Positions 51,444-60,985 of a DNA stretch of 64,000 nt are shown piece after piece. The stretch comes from SKVR01 sp046291875 (lineage in GTDB: Bacteria; Bacteroidota; Bacteroidia; Bacteroidales; UBA7960). Made by a program: the position numbers and the translations under genes. Every line of letters starts with the position of its first letter. Position 1 is the stretch's first letter. The notes beneath the pieces are model-generated. The model made no database searches. It was not told where the DNA came from and was given only the letters and a program-made list of their open reading frames with translations. The stretch covers positions 186,001-250,000 of the forward strand of contig JBKBSF010000002.1 in the NCBI GenBank assembly GCA_046291875.1, read 5' to 3'.

Positions 51444-52583
51444 CTATTTAAGAAGATGGGCCGCAATTACCATCCGCTGCACTTCAGAGGTTCCCTCATA
51501 GATCTCGGTAATCTTGGCATCGCGCAGAAACCTCTCAACGGGGTATTCCCTGGTATAACCATACCCACCGTGAAACTGAATAGCTTTGCTGGCCATATCC
51601 ATAGCCACTTCGGCTGCATAAAGTTTTGCCATGGCAGCATCGGCAGAGTAGTTCACACCCTGATCCTTTTTAAATGCCGCCGAACGCACCAGTATGCGTG
51701 CTGCTGAGATACGGGTTTGCAGGTCGGCCAGTTGAAACTGTGTGTTCTGGAAAGCAGAAAGTGGTTTTCCAAACTGCTTACGCTCCTTTATGTACTTTAC
51801 AGTTTCATTCATTGCACCCTGGGCAATACCCAAAGCCTGAGCAGCAATTCCGATACGGCCACCATCGAGGGTTTTCATTGCAATGCCAAAGCCTTTGCCG
51901 ATTTTGCCCAGCATGTTTTCTTTGGGTATGATGCAATTCTCAAAGATCAGCTCGCAGGTAGAGCTTCCACGAATTCCCATTTTCTTTTCCTTTTTACCAA
52001 TGGAAAAGCCTGGGGTACCTTCTTCCACAATGAATGCAGTAATACCGCGCGTTCCGGCAGACTTATCGGTCATGGCCATAACTACATATACATGAGCATA
52101 GCCGGCATTTGTAATAAAGATTTTGGAGCCGTTCAGCACATAATTATCACCCTCTTCTACAGCAGTGGTTTGCTGTGCAGCAGCATCGGTACCGGCATTA
52201 GGTTCTGTAAGTGCAAAAGCACCCAGCCACTCTCCACTGGCCAGTTTTGGGATATATTTTTGTTTCTGGGCTGGTGTGCCATGCTCCAGAATGGGAGCTA
52301 TACACAATGAAGTATGAGCAGAAACGATCACCCCGGTGGTAGCGCAGGCTGCCGATAATTCCTCCACGGCCTGAGCGTACATCAGGTTGTTGCCGCCTGC
52401 ACCCCCCAGTTCGGCCGGCACAGGGATACCGAAAATACCCAATGCAGCCATTTTCTGAACGGTTTCCGTGGGAAAGCGTTCGGTTTCATCAACCTCGGCC
52501 GCAAGGGGTTTCACCTCACGCTCGGCAAAAGCTCTGATCATTTGCTCAAAAAGAATTTGTTCTTTCGATAGTTCAAAGTTCAT
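51444..52583 (-). CDS. Acyl-CoA dehydrogenase, probably butyryl-CoA dehydrogenase
   Basis: A 379-residue flavoenzyme of the short-chain acyl-CoA dehydrogenase type. Signatures are ALTEPNAGTDAA and TNAGYAHVYVVMAMTD for FAD/substrate, MGIRGSSTCEL, and the C-terminal EIYEGTSEVQ, whose Glu363 is the catalytic base. Within a butyrate operon it reduces crotonyl-CoA to butyryl-CoA with EtfAB. Naming it bcd follows from context. Confidence 0.92.
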   Translation of the reverse strand: MNFELSKEQILFEQMIRAFAEREVKPLAAEVDETERFPTETVQKMAALGIFGIPVPAELGGAGGNNLMYAQAVEELSAACATTGVIVSAHTSLCIAPILEHGTPAQKQKYIPKLASGEWLGAFALTEPNAGTDAAAQQTTAVEEGDNYVLNGSKIFITNAGYAHVYVVMAMTDKSAGTRGITAFIVEEGTPGFSIGKKEKKMGIRGSSTCELIFENCIIPKENMLGKIGKGFGIAMKTLDGGRIGIAAQALGIAQGAMNETVKYIKERKQFGKPLSAFQNTQFQLADLQTRISAARILVRSAAFKKDQGVNYSADAAMAKLYAAEVAMDMASKAIQFHGGYGYTREYPVERFLRDAKITEIYEGTSEVQRMVIAAHLLK

Positions 52584-52663
52584 AATTATACAGGTAAAGA
52601 TTACATTCCATTTTTTCGGGTACTAAAAGCCGCCCGATCTTCCATTCCATGGCAGCAGATCAT

Positions 52664-52715
52664 AAGAGCAGGGCCACAATACGGCACAATCGGCCCCAAT
52701 GCTTACCCTGCTCTT
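52664..52715. other. Long intercistronic hairpin before the acyl-CoA dehydrogenase gene
   Basis: AAGAGCAGGG (52664-52673) pairs perfectly with CCCTGCTCTT (52706-52715), with GGCC repeats in the loop. It lies between the semialdehyde dehydrogenase and dehydrogenase genes and may terminate, process or stabilise the transcript. Candidate only. Confidence 0.55.
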
Positions 52716-52730
52716 TTGCGGCTGTAAAGA

Positions 52731-54083
52731 TCAGTTCCAGATCATTTCATCGGTTGGCAGCTCCACTTTGGGCGATATGGAGGCAACCCTGGTAATATTC
52801 AGCAGGTGCTTGTAAGTGAAATTCTCGGAGATTGAATTGTTTCCCCAGCTGCCACATCCCAAAGTATTGGTAAAGGGCAAACCGTTTTGCATGTTGCCGC
52901 CTGCAGTGGTGGCACAAGGAGCATTTACAATAAACCTGGATACAGAGATACTGCTTCCGGCTTTGAGAATATTTTCCTGGTTATTGGAGTGTATCCCGGC
53001 AGTATGGCCGTTGCCCTCCAGGCTCAGGTTTATTTTTACAATTGAAATCGCCTCATCGAGGGTTGAGTAGCTGTAAGCGGCCAGCACAGGACACATTTTT
53101 TCTTTGCTGATGATATCTGCAGAACCTACACCATTGGCCTCCACAACCAGTACCTTTGTATTGTCGGGCACCTCAATACCAGCCATCTGTGCTACCTGCA
53201 AGGCAGATTTGCCCACAACATCCCTGTTCATGTGTTCATCCACAAAAAGGGTATCGATGAGTTGATTGCGCAGGTGGTTGGGCACAATGTATGCACCCTG
53301 TGCTTCAAAGGCAGCCATCACGGACTGCTTGTCATCCACATGATAGATAAAGCTTTGCTCTCCGCTGCAAATGATACCATTGTCGAAGGTTCTGCCTTTG
53401 ATCACTTTCTGAGCGGCATCCAGGAAGTCGATATCACGATCGAGGATTACCTGTACATTGCCGGCACCCACCCCGTAAGAAGGCTTTCCTGAGGAATAAG
53501 CCGACTTAACCATATTCATTCCACCTGTAGCAACTACTACATCGCAAGCTGTCATTAGCTCCTGGGTCTTTTCAACGGAAGGATCTTCTATTACCTGTAC
53601 AAGCCCTTCAGGCACATTGAACCGGGCAATGGCCTCATTGATAAGTTTTACAGTAAGGGAGGAACAATGGCGTGCACGGGGGTGGGGGGCAATTATGATG
53701 GCATTCTTTGTTTTGAGAGCAAACATAATTTTCGACATGGGAGTCACCACCGGGTTGGTCATGGGGGTGATACCTGCCACCACACCAATGGGCTTGGCAA
53801 TCTCCACCAGGTTGGTGATCGGATCATGATGAATTACACCCATGGAGGGTTTGTTGCGCAGATCGTACCAAACACCTTTGGCTTTTCCGTGGCACTTGGC
53901 TACTTTATCTTCATAAACACCCATTTGTGTTTCATTTACGGCCAGGCGCGACAACATCTCAGCATTGTCGAAAACGGTTTTGGCTACTGTTTTAACGATA
54001 GCATCTACTTTGCACTGGTCGAAATTCATTTCGAACTGAATTTGGGCAACTCTTGCCCTCATCAACATATCTGCAATTGTCAT
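52731..54083 (-). CDS. sucD: CoA-acylating succinate-semialdehyde dehydrogenase
   Basis: A 450-residue protein. KPIGVVAGITPMTNPVVTP is the cofactor-site motif of CoA-acylating aldehyde dehydrogenases, and GRTFDNGIICSGEQS holds the catalytic Cys239. The sequence follows the Clostridium kluyveri SucD type, which reduces succinyl-CoA to succinate semialdehyde with NADPH. It is fourth in the operon; the next gene in the pathway, 4-hydroxybutyrate dehydrogenase, is directly upstream. Confidence 0.92.
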   Translation of the reverse strand: MTIADMLMRARVAQIQFEMNFDQCKVDAIVKTVAKTVFDNAEMLSRLAVNETQMGVYEDKVAKCHGKAKGVWYDLRNKPSMGVIHHDPITNLVEIAKPIGVVAGITPMTNPVVTPMSKIMFALKTKNAIIIAPHPRARHCSSLTVKLINEAIARFNVPEGLVQVIEDPSVEKTQELMTACDVVVATGGMNMVKSAYSSGKPSYGVGAGNVQVILDRDIDFLDAAQKVIKGRTFDNGIICSGEQSFIYHVDDKQSVMAAFEAQGAYIVPNHLRNQLIDTLFVDEHMNRDVVGKSALQVAQMAGIEVPDNTKVLVVEANGVGSADIISKEKMCPVLAAYSYSTLDEAISIVKINLSLEGNGHTAGIHSNNQENILKAGSSISVSRFIVNAPCATTAGGNMQNGLPFTNTLGCGSWGNNSISENFTYKHLLNITRVASISPKVELPTDEMIWN

Positions 54084-54116
54084 AGCGGTATATTTTTGTG
54101 TTAGTTCTGTATTGTA

Positions 54117-55232
54117 TTAATAGAGGGATTGAAAAATTCCGATGATTTCGTCGCGTGTAAGGGGTTCGTAATTGTTGGCAAGCAACCGTGTTTGTTTCTC
54201 CAGCACACTATCGGCAAATTCCTGGCATTCGGCAGGTTGCATTCCATAGTCGCGCAGGGGTTGTTTTTCCATCATCACGCCCAGCAATTCATCCAGTTTA
54301 TCATACACCTGCTCTTGGGATACGCTGAGCAAACCTGCCAGTATCTGGTTGAGCTGCTGTATGGCTCCAACGGGCTTTTTCTCTTTGTATTTGCGGAAAA
54401 CAGCAGTAAACAACTGATAGTTTGCTTCTCCATGAGGCACATGATAGTTGCCTCCCAGCGGGTAAGAAAGGGCATGTACTGCGCCAACGCCCGCATTTCC
54501 GAAGGCGATGCCTGCAAAATTGCTGGCCATGAGCATTTCTTCCAGACTCTCCAGCCGGTAATCCTGCCCTTTGGCAGCAATTCCTTCAAAAACCCGTAGA
54601 ATGATTTCGATGGCAGCCTGGCTGAAAAGCTTTGTGTAACCATTGGCCTTGGGCGACACATACGCTTCAACGGCATGAATAAGAGCATCAATGGCACTGG
54701 CGGCATAGAAGCGAAAGGGTAAACCTTTGAGAAACTCCGGAATTAGTACCGCATGATCGGGCAGCAGGGCATCATCTGCAAGCCCCATTTTGGTCTGTTT
54801 GGTAGTAAGCTCTGCAATGGTTATATTGGTAACCTCGCTGCCGGTACCACAGGTAGTTGGCACCACAACCAGTTGTTTCTGCTTCAGCAGAGGAATTTTA
54901 CGTTCAAAGGCTTGTACAACATCTTCCACATTGTTTAGCACAAAAAGTTTGGCCACATCGATCACAGTACCTCCACCAACGGCGATTACCCTGTTGAACG
55001 ATAATATACTGGCATGCTGCAGCATAGCATTGATCATGATGTCGGTGGGTTCGCCCTGCCCGAAATTCTCCTGAAAGATCACATGACATGGCAGGTTGAG
55101 CTGCTTCATAAAGGGATCGTAAAGGAAAGCGTTGGTAATGATCAGGTCCTGATCGCACAATTGGAAAGCTCTGGAAAAATCGGCAAAGCTTTCAAACCGG
55201 CTGATTTGGGTGTTGAGTTTAAAGAGTTGCAT
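54117..55232 (-). CDS. 4-hydroxybutyrate dehydrogenase (iron-type alcohol dehydrogenase)
   Basis: A 371-residue group III (iron) alcohol dehydrogenase. The nucleotide-binding region has AVGGGTVIDVAK and VPTTCGTGSEVTN. The metal-site region includes SAIDALIHAVEAYVSPKANG and ALSYPLGGNYHVPHGEAN with its His residues. In this operon it would reduce succinate semialdehyde to 4-hydroxybutyrate with NADH, as 4HbD does in clostridia and Porphyromonas. It is 3 bases from the CoA-transferase gene and 33 bases before sucD. Confidence 0.9.
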   Translation of the reverse strand: MQLFKLNTQISRFESFADFSRAFQLCDQDLIITNAFLYDPFMKQLNLPCHVIFQENFGQGEPTDIMINAMLQHASILSFNRVIAVGGGTVIDVAKLFVLNNVEDVVQAFERKIPLLKQKQLVVVPTTCGTGSEVTNITIAELTTKQTKMGLADDALLPDHAVLIPEFLKGLPFRFYAASAIDALIHAVEAYVSPKANGYTKLFSQAAIEIILRVFEGIAAKGQDYRLESLEEMLMASNFAGIAFGNAGVGAVHALSYPLGGNYHVPHGEANYQLFTAVFRKYKEKKPVGAIQQLNQILAGLLSVSQEQVYDKLDELLGVMMEKQPLRDYGMQPAECQEFADSVLEKQTRLLANNYEPLTRDEIIGIFQSLY

Positions 55233-55235
55233 GGC

Positions 55236-56564
55236 TTAGATTTTTATGGCTGAGGCCTGATGAGCAGAAAAGAACTTTTTTTCGAATGCCTGAGTAAGCA
55301 TAGGGCGGAAATCAGGATGAGCTATCCGGATCAGCTCCTGTGCTCTTTGGCGCAGGGTTTTACCCCAAAGCTGGGCAATACCATACTCGGTAACCACGTA
55401 GCGAACATCGTTGCGTGAGGTAGTAACCGCAGCACCTTCTGCCAGGTGAGGCACAATTCTGGATACTTTGCCTCCGGCAGCGGTAGAAGGCATTGCCATT
55501 ATGCTTATGCCATCTCTGGTCATGCAGACACCCCGCACATAATCTACCTGCCCCCCTACTCCGCTGATTTGTTTTGGGCCAATGGCCTCAGAAACCACCT
55601 GCCCCATCAGATCAACTTCGATGCAGGAGTTGATGGATACCATTTTATGATTGCGGGCAATAACAACCGGATCGTTTACATAATCGGCCGGATACATTAA
55701 AACCTGGGGGTTTTTGTGTACGAAATCGTAAAGACGCTGACTGCCCATCAGAAAAGTGGCAACCAGTTTGTTTTTATGAAGTGTTTTTTCTTCACCGGTA
55801 ATCACTCCGCGCTCCACCAGATCCACCACTCCATCGGAAAACATTTCGGTATGAATTCCTAATCTTTTTTTGTTACCCAGCGACATGAGCACAGCATCGG
55901 GAATAGAGCCTATGCCCAGTTGCAGAGTAGCTCCGTTTTCCACCAGTTGAGCACAATGCTCGCCGATAGCCAATTCTACATCGGTAATCACCGGACGTGG
56001 TAACTCATAAAGAGGATTGCTGGTTTCCACTATATAGTCCAGTTCAGAAACATGTATAAGATTATCGCCACCAATGAAAGGCATTTTTTCATTTACCTCT
56101 GCAATTACGATATCTGCTGCATGTGTAGCTGGTTTGGTATAATCGGACGAAACCCCAAAACTGCAGAACCCCTCCAGATTGGGTAGCGAAACTTGTATAA
56201 GAGCCACATTGGGATGCAAGGGGCCACGTGTAAATAATGAGGGGATCTCATGAAAAAAGCAGGGAGTATAGTCGGCCCGGTTTTCTGCCATAGCCTTTCG
56301 GGCATTGCCCCCCACAAAAAGGGCATTGTGTCTGAAATGACCCTCCATTTGGGGCTGCATGTAAGCACCCTCGCCAAGACAAAACATGTGTACTATTTCT
56401 ACATTTTGCAGTTCGTTCTTTCTGTGCATCAATGCATTGAGCGTATCTACTGGCACTGCAGCTGCATGCCCCAGGGCAATCCGCATATTGCTTTGCACCA
56501 CCTCTACTGCCTGTGCGGCAGTTGTGATCCGTGAACGGTAAAGATCTCTCCAGTTAGCATTCAT
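55236..56564 (-). CDS. 4-hydroxybutyrate CoA-transferase
   Basis: A 442-residue family I CoA-transferase. The catalytic Glu is in GIHTEMFSD (Glu240, equivalent to Glu238 of the Clostridium aminobutyricum enzyme). GGDNLIHVSELDYIVE and LQLGIGSIPDAV precede it, and the C-terminal half has GVGGQVDYVRG. It activates 4-hydroxybutyrate with CoA from acetyl-CoA or butyryl-CoA. The gene is second in the operon, 117 bases after the dehydratase, with an intercistronic hairpin between. Confidence 0.93.
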   Translation of the reverse strand: MNANWRDLYRSRITTAAQAVEVVQSNMRIALGHAAAVPVDTLNALMHRKNELQNVEIVHMFCLGEGAYMQPQMEGHFRHNALFVGGNARKAMAENRADYTPCFFHEIPSLFTRGPLHPNVALIQVSLPNLEGFCSFGVSSDYTKPATHAADIVIAEVNEKMPFIGGDNLIHVSELDYIVETSNPLYELPRPVITDVELAIGEHCAQLVENGATLQLGIGSIPDAVLMSLGNKKRLGIHTEMFSDGVVDLVERGVITGEEKTLHKNKLVATFLMGSQRLYDFVHKNPQVLMYPADYVNDPVVIARNHKMVSINSCIEVDLMGQVVSEAIGPKQISGVGGQVDYVRGVCMTRDGISIMAMPSTAAGGKVSRIVPHLAEGAAVTTSRNDVRYVVTEYGIAQLWGKTLRQRAQELIRIAHPDFRPMLTQAFEKKFFSAHQASAIKI

Positions 56565-56610
56565 ATATGTACATTTTTAATTTTGACAGCATTTACTTGG
56601 GGCATAAAGG

Positions 56611-56642
56611 GCCGACCTTCCGAATGGCTAAAGAAGGCCGGC
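56611..56642. other. Intercistronic hairpin after the dehydratase gene
   Basis: GCCGACCTTC (56611-56620) pairs with GAAGGCCGGC (56633-56642) with one mismatch. It lies between the dehydratase and CoA-transferase genes, has no T-run on the minus strand, and may modulate expression of the downstream genes. Confidence 0.5.
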
Positions 56643-56680
56643 TTCTTTCATGCTTTTATTAATCAATAATGATGGGAGAT

Positions 56681-58141
56681 TCAGGGTTTGTTTTTGCTAT
56701 CGTCTACGCGGGCAATTGCTTTGGCCAGGTTCTTTTTCTGTTCCAGATTGCTTTGCCTTGCAATCATGATCCGCTGTGCCTGGGGCGACCCGGCGCCATG
56801 CATTGATTCGGTGCGATAACCCACGGCGGCAGTACCCAATGTAAGGTTTTCGATCAGTCGCAACACCCGCATTCTGTTTTCGGTAGCCACATGGGCAACT
56901 CCTTTAAGATATTTATCTACATAAGGTCCTATTTTTTCATTTCTGTAGTCGGCTTCTGAGGGCATTGTTACCATCACACCACCGGCAATATCTTCGGCAA
57001 GGCGGGCAATTTCATAAGGAAACCGGGTTACATTCTGCTTACACACATTGGCCAGCAACAGATCGATTTCATAGTTTCCGGCTTTGGTAGGTTTGCCTTC
57101 GCAAGAGCATGCGATACCGCATGAGAAAAGGGTTTCGTTGAGGTGGGTCATTTCAATGAGTTTGTCTTTGATATGACTGGCCTTTTCGGCACCATTGTAT
57201 TGAGCAGCCAGTGCCGATGCTCCGATCAACACATCACCCACACCCACCTTACAGCCGCCGTATGATTGACGGTGATATCCGGCAAACCTTTCTACCATCA
57301 TTCCTGCAAATTCGTATTCGCCGCACATGAATACACGATCCCATGGCACAAAAACATCTTCAAAGATTACCAGCGCTTCATGTCCGCCAAATTCAGCATT
57401 GCCCACATCGATATCGGAGTGGGTTTCCATCTTGCGTGTATCGCACGATTGCCGTCCGTAGATCATGAATACACCGGGTGCATCGGAAGGGATCGCAAAA
57501 GAAACAGCGTAATCCTTATCGGCTTCTTTCATGGCAATAGTAGGCATAATAAGGTGTTCATGCGAGTTAACGGCACCGGTCTGGTGCGCTTTGGCACCCC
57601 TTACCACAATACCATCGCTTCTTTTTTCAACCACATGCACATACATATCGGGGTCGGGCTGCTGGGATGGGGAAAGTCCTCTGTCGCCTTTGGGATCAGT
57701 CATGGCACCATCAACGGTAAGGTCGTTTTCCTGTACAAACTTCATGTATTCCACAAAACGGGCATGGTATTCAGTACCGCACTGTTCATCCATTTCGTAA
57801 GTGGTAGAAAACAGGGCATTGAAGGCATCCATTCCGACACAGCGCTGGAAACAGGCAGCAGTTTTCTGCCCCAGGAGACGTTGCATTTTCACCTTCTTGA
57901 TAAGATCGTCAACACCCTGATGCAAATGGCAAAACCGATTGACTGTTTTACCTGTAAGGTGCGATGTTGCAGTCATGATATCCTTGTACTCCTCTTGCTC
58001 GGCCAGCTCATAAGTCATGGCTACAGAGTTAACTGAAGGACGGATTACTGGGTGGTCTACAGGATTGTCGACCAACTCTCCGAACAAATAAACCTTTAGG
58101 TTCATTTTACGCAGGCTTTCTATATATTCTTTACCGGTCAT
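56681..58141 (-). CDS. abfD: 4-hydroxybutyryl-CoA dehydratase / vinylacetyl-CoA isomerase
   Basis: A 486-residue enzyme very close to the Clostridium aminobutyricum protein as recalled: TGKEYIESLRKMN, RPSVNSVAMTYELA and QRCVGMDAFNALFSTTYE. Ligands of the [4Fe-4S] cluster are Cys97 and Cys101 plus a His and Cys seven residues apart in GYHRQSYGGCK; the same stretch holds the Tyr and Lys of the active site. It binds FAD and dehydrates 4-hydroxybutyryl-CoA to crotonyl-CoA. The ATG at 58141 matches the family start; an extended frame to 58282 is unlikely. It is the first gene of the operon and is oxygen-sensitive in known members. Confidence 0.95.
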   Translation of the reverse strand: MTGKEYIESLRKMNLKVYLFGELVDNPVDHPVIRPSVNSVAMTYELAEQEEYKDIMTATSHLTGKTVNRFCHLHQGVDDLIKKVKMQRLLGQKTAACFQRCVGMDAFNALFSTTYEMDEQCGTEYHARFVEYMKFVQENDLTVDGAMTDPKGDRGLSPSQQPDPDMYVHVVEKRSDGIVVRGAKAHQTGAVNSHEHLIMPTIAMKEADKDYAVSFAIPSDAPGVFMIYGRQSCDTRKMETHSDIDVGNAEFGGHEALVIFEDVFVPWDRVFMCGEYEFAGMMVERFAGYHRQSYGGCKVGVGDVLIGASALAAQYNGAEKASHIKDKLIEMTHLNETLFSCGIACSCEGKPTKAGNYEIDLLLANVCKQNVTRFPYEIARLAEDIAGGVMVTMPSEADYRNEKIGPYVDKYLKGVAHVATENRMRVLRLIENLTLGTAAVGYRTESMHGAGSPQAQRIMIARQSNLEQKKNLAKAIARVDDSKNKP

Positions 58142-58174
58142 TGTTGTTGGATATTTATTGTTGCAGTTTTTGTG

Positions 58175-58190
58175 AGCCAATGCACTTCCC
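58175..58190 (-). promoter_or_regulatory. Weak sigma-54-like promoter before abfD
   Basis: Minus-strand GGGAAGTGCATTGGCT has GG and GC 10 bases apart as in sigma-54 promoters and lies about 35-50 bases before the ATG, but it misses several consensus bases. No TAnnTTTG box was found instead. Confidence 0.35.
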
Positions 58191-58340
58191 ATGAGGCAGC
58201 TAATCATGGGAAGATACAAAGGCGGATTTAAGTTGTTAGCAAAATAACAACCTTCGTTCCACAGTTTGCACATTGCTGACATACTGCTACTTAACGATCA
58301 TTACGCCCACACAACGCAACCACAATCCGTACTAAAGCAG

Positions 58341-58362
58341 GACAGCCCCTTTCGGGGCTGTC
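58341..58362. terminator. Hairpin between permease and abfD genes
   Basis: A perfect 9-bp stem GACAGCCCC / GGGGCTGTC with a TTTC loop, flanked by short GTAC copies. It probably ends the upstream permease transcript on the minus strand, although the T-run is weak. The rest of the 58142-58510 gap shows no gene. Confidence 0.6.
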
Positions 58363-58510
58363 GTACTATAATTGCGCAACTGTACTATTTTGATGCAGAC
58401 AGAAAACAATGCATTGAAAAGCATACTGAAAAAAGTTCTCAGCTTAACACAATCCAAAGGGCATTACAACCTGACAGGCACTGGTTTTTAAAAGAATTGC
58501 CCCTGATATT

Positions 58511-60937
58511 TTACTCATACTTAAGAGTTTCTACAGGATTTCGCCGTGCTTCGCGAAGAGCAATGGTATTGACAATGATCATACATAGCACCCAGGCCAG
58601 AACACCCACTACTACGAATGGCAAAAAGTTTATCTGGGTGCGATAAACAAAGTTATCAAGCCAGTTATCGATAAAGTAATATACTACAGGCCAGGCAAGC
58701 AGACTTGCCACAAGCACCATTATTGTAAACTCCAGGGAAATCATGCGAGCAAGCCTTAAGGAGGAAGCCCCCAGTACTTTTCTGATTCCAAACTCTTTTC
58801 TCTTGGCATTGAGCACATAAGCTGTGGTTCCCCACAATCCTAAAACGGCCAGTATGATAGCAAAATAACTAAAGAGCCTTCCCATACCGGCCGTCTGCAA
58901 TTCACTTTCATACAGGCTATCGTAACGCTGATCCATAAAATAATAGCTGGGAGCATATCCTGAAATGTTTTCTTCCCACGATCTCTCAATCGCCTCAACC
59001 ACTTCGCTAACGCTGTTATGCCTGAACCGCACCAGCATTTTCATTGTTGCCGGGCCGTAATAAAACCATACATAATTCATAAAATATGCGGTAGGCTGCA
59101 CTACGTTGTGCACACTCTGAAAATTAATATCCTCCACCACACCAATCACCTGCTTTTCTACTCCATCCCAGAAGCCACGTATCACCTGCCCCACCGGATC
59201 GGTAAGCCCCAGAGCCCGTACGGCACTTTGATTGAGCACAACGTGATTTACACTGTCGGTGCTATAGGATACATCAAATTCCCTTCCCTGCAGGATTCTT
59301 GCACCCAGGGTTTGAAAATAGCCAAAGTCTACCGGGCAAAAATATACCAGTTGTGCTTCTTCGGGGCTTTGGTCTGTCAATCTGAGCCGTCCAAGATTAC
59401 CCGCATTCTCGGTGGGTACATGGGCTCCCCCGCTGATACTCTTAATAAATGGATAGGTTTCCAGCGTGTTTTTGAGCCGGTGGAAGTTCTGGTTGATATC
59501 CGCTGTTTGAGGAAGCATAACCACAATAAGATTCTCCTTCTCAAAGCCAGGCGAGCGCATGGCAAAATTATTCTGTCGTACAATCAGCATGCTTGCCAGC
59601 ACCAGCCCAACCGAAATGGTGATTTGTACAATAATAAGCAACTGCCTGTAGCGCAGATTCAGATTAAGCCCACTTTGCACTTTCCTGCTGATGAGGGCCG
59701 TGGAACCTTTCAACACATCAAGTGGCTGAAAGCCCGACATCACCACCCCGGGATAAAAGCCCGAAAGCAAAGCTACCACTATCACAAGCAGCAGCAACAC
59801 CGGAAAGAAATACCCCATTCCGCTATAATCCATACCAATGGGGGTGCCAACGATGTCGGAAAACCAGGGAAGAAACAATTCGAGCAAAGCCAGGCTAAAG
59901 GCAAAAGCCAGCAGACAAAGCAGCAGTGACTCTCCCAGAAATTGCCTCATAAGCTCCATACGACCTGCTCCGAGCACTTTGCGCATACCCACCTCCCGGG
60001 CTCTTTGCGTAGCCCTCGCCGTGGTGAGGTTGATATAATTAACACAAGCAAGCAAAATAATCAATAGTGCAGAAATAGAATAAATATAAAGTGAGGTGGC
60101 GTTTCCGGTAAGCATAAAACTGCTCGATTCAATGCCAGCCGAATGCAGGTAAATATCACCCAGAGGCTGCAAATACATTATATGGTCATTCTCGCGCAAC
60201 TTAGACCCTCTCGCCTCATCATACAATTCAAAGATCTTTTGACCGGTAACTACCGGGTCGGCATCCTCTCTCAAACGGAGGTAGAAAACCGTGGAGTGAT
60301 TGCCCCAATCGGTAAACATATGATTGTTCATACTCCGCATCGCTTCAAAATTGACCATCATTTCAAAATCGATATGAGCATTGAATGAGAATTCTGTGAG
60401 CACACCTGCCACGGTAAGATCAGTAAAATTGCTGTAGTTGAGGGTTTGGCCGACCGGATTTTCCGCTCCGAAGTAGCGACGGGCAGCCTGAGCACTCAGG
60501 ATGATACTCCTCGGGTTCTGATCGAAAGTTTCGAGGCTGCCCTGGGCCAGTTCAAAACCAAACATGTCGAAAAACCCGGCATCTGTATAAATAACTTTCC
60601 GTTCGAGCAACTCGACCTCCCCTGCCCGAAACGATCCCCCCATTGAATAGCTTAAGATACGCACTGAAGCCTCAACCTCGGGAATCCCATCCAGGTGCTC
60701 ATGAAAAAGAACCGGCAGCATCAGCACTTTCCGATCCTTATTAAAAGTGTTGTGCACAATACGGTAGATATTATCCCTTTCGGGGTTATATCTGTCGTAA
60801 CTTCTTTCCTCCATCACATAAAGTGAAATGGCAATGAACCCCGTAAAGCCAATGGCCAGTCCGAGAATATTTACCAAAGAGGAGAATTTCCTGCGAAACA
60901 GGCTCCGGAAGCTTAATTTTAGAAAATGACCCGTCAT
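58511..60937 (-). CDS. MacB/FtsX-type ABC permease
   Basis: An 808-residue permease with the MacB-PCD plus FtsX layout duplicated. TM1 lies at about 22-43, followed by a periplasmic domain (about 45-270), three helices (about 280-420) with TTARATQRAREVGMRKVLGA, a second periplasmic domain (about 450-680) and final helices, with LNAKRKEFGIRKVLGASSLR. This duplicated FtsX form is common in Bacteroidota and is often annotated as an ABC transporter permease. No ATPase gene is adjacent in this window. The ATG at 60937 is used; the frame is open from a GTG at 60967. Substrate unknown. Confidence 0.85.
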   Translation of the reverse strand: MTGHFLKLSFRSLFRRKFSSLVNILGLAIGFTGFIAISLYVMEERSYDRYNPERDNIYRIVHNTFNKDRKVLMLPVLFHEHLDGIPEVEASVRILSYSMGGSFRAGEVELLERKVIYTDAGFFDMFGFELAQGSLETFDQNPRSIILSAQAARRYFGAENPVGQTLNYSNFTDLTVAGVLTEFSFNAHIDFEMMVNFEAMRSMNNHMFTDWGNHSTVFYLRLREDADPVVTGQKIFELYDEARGSKLRENDHIMYLQPLGDIYLHSAGIESSSFMLTGNATSLYIYSISALLIILLACVNYINLTTARATQRAREVGMRKVLGAGRMELMRQFLGESLLLCLLAFAFSLALLELFLPWFSDIVGTPIGMDYSGMGYFFPVLLLLVIVVALLSGFYPGVVMSGFQPLDVLKGSTALISRKVQSGLNLNLRYRQLLIIVQITISVGLVLASMLIVRQNNFAMRSPGFEKENLIVVMLPQTADINQNFHRLKNTLETYPFIKSISGGAHVPTENAGNLGRLRLTDQSPEEAQLVYFCPVDFGYFQTLGARILQGREFDVSYSTDSVNHVVLNQSAVRALGLTDPVGQVIRGFWDGVEKQVIGVVEDINFQSVHNVVQPTAYFMNYVWFYYGPATMKMLVRFRHNSVSEVVEAIERSWEENISGYAPSYYFMDQRYDSLYESELQTAGMGRLFSYFAIILAVLGLWGTTAYVLNAKRKEFGIRKVLGASSLRLARMISLEFTIMVLVASLLAWPVVYYFIDNWLDNFVYRTQINFLPFVVVGVLAWVLCMIIVNTIALREARRNPVETLKYE

Positions 60938-60985
60938 AGTATTATTTTTTATCAGATTAATTCGCACTACCCTAAAACAGTAATC

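Noticed and set aside
58142..58282. 47-residue N-terminal extension of AbfD.
   Set aside because: It is absent from the known family start, and the ATG at 58141 matches it.
58321..58332. CGGATTGTGGTTGCG on the minus strand as a second sigma-54 promoter upstream of abfD.
   Set aside because: GG and GC are 9 rather than 10 bases apart, and it lies too far from the start.
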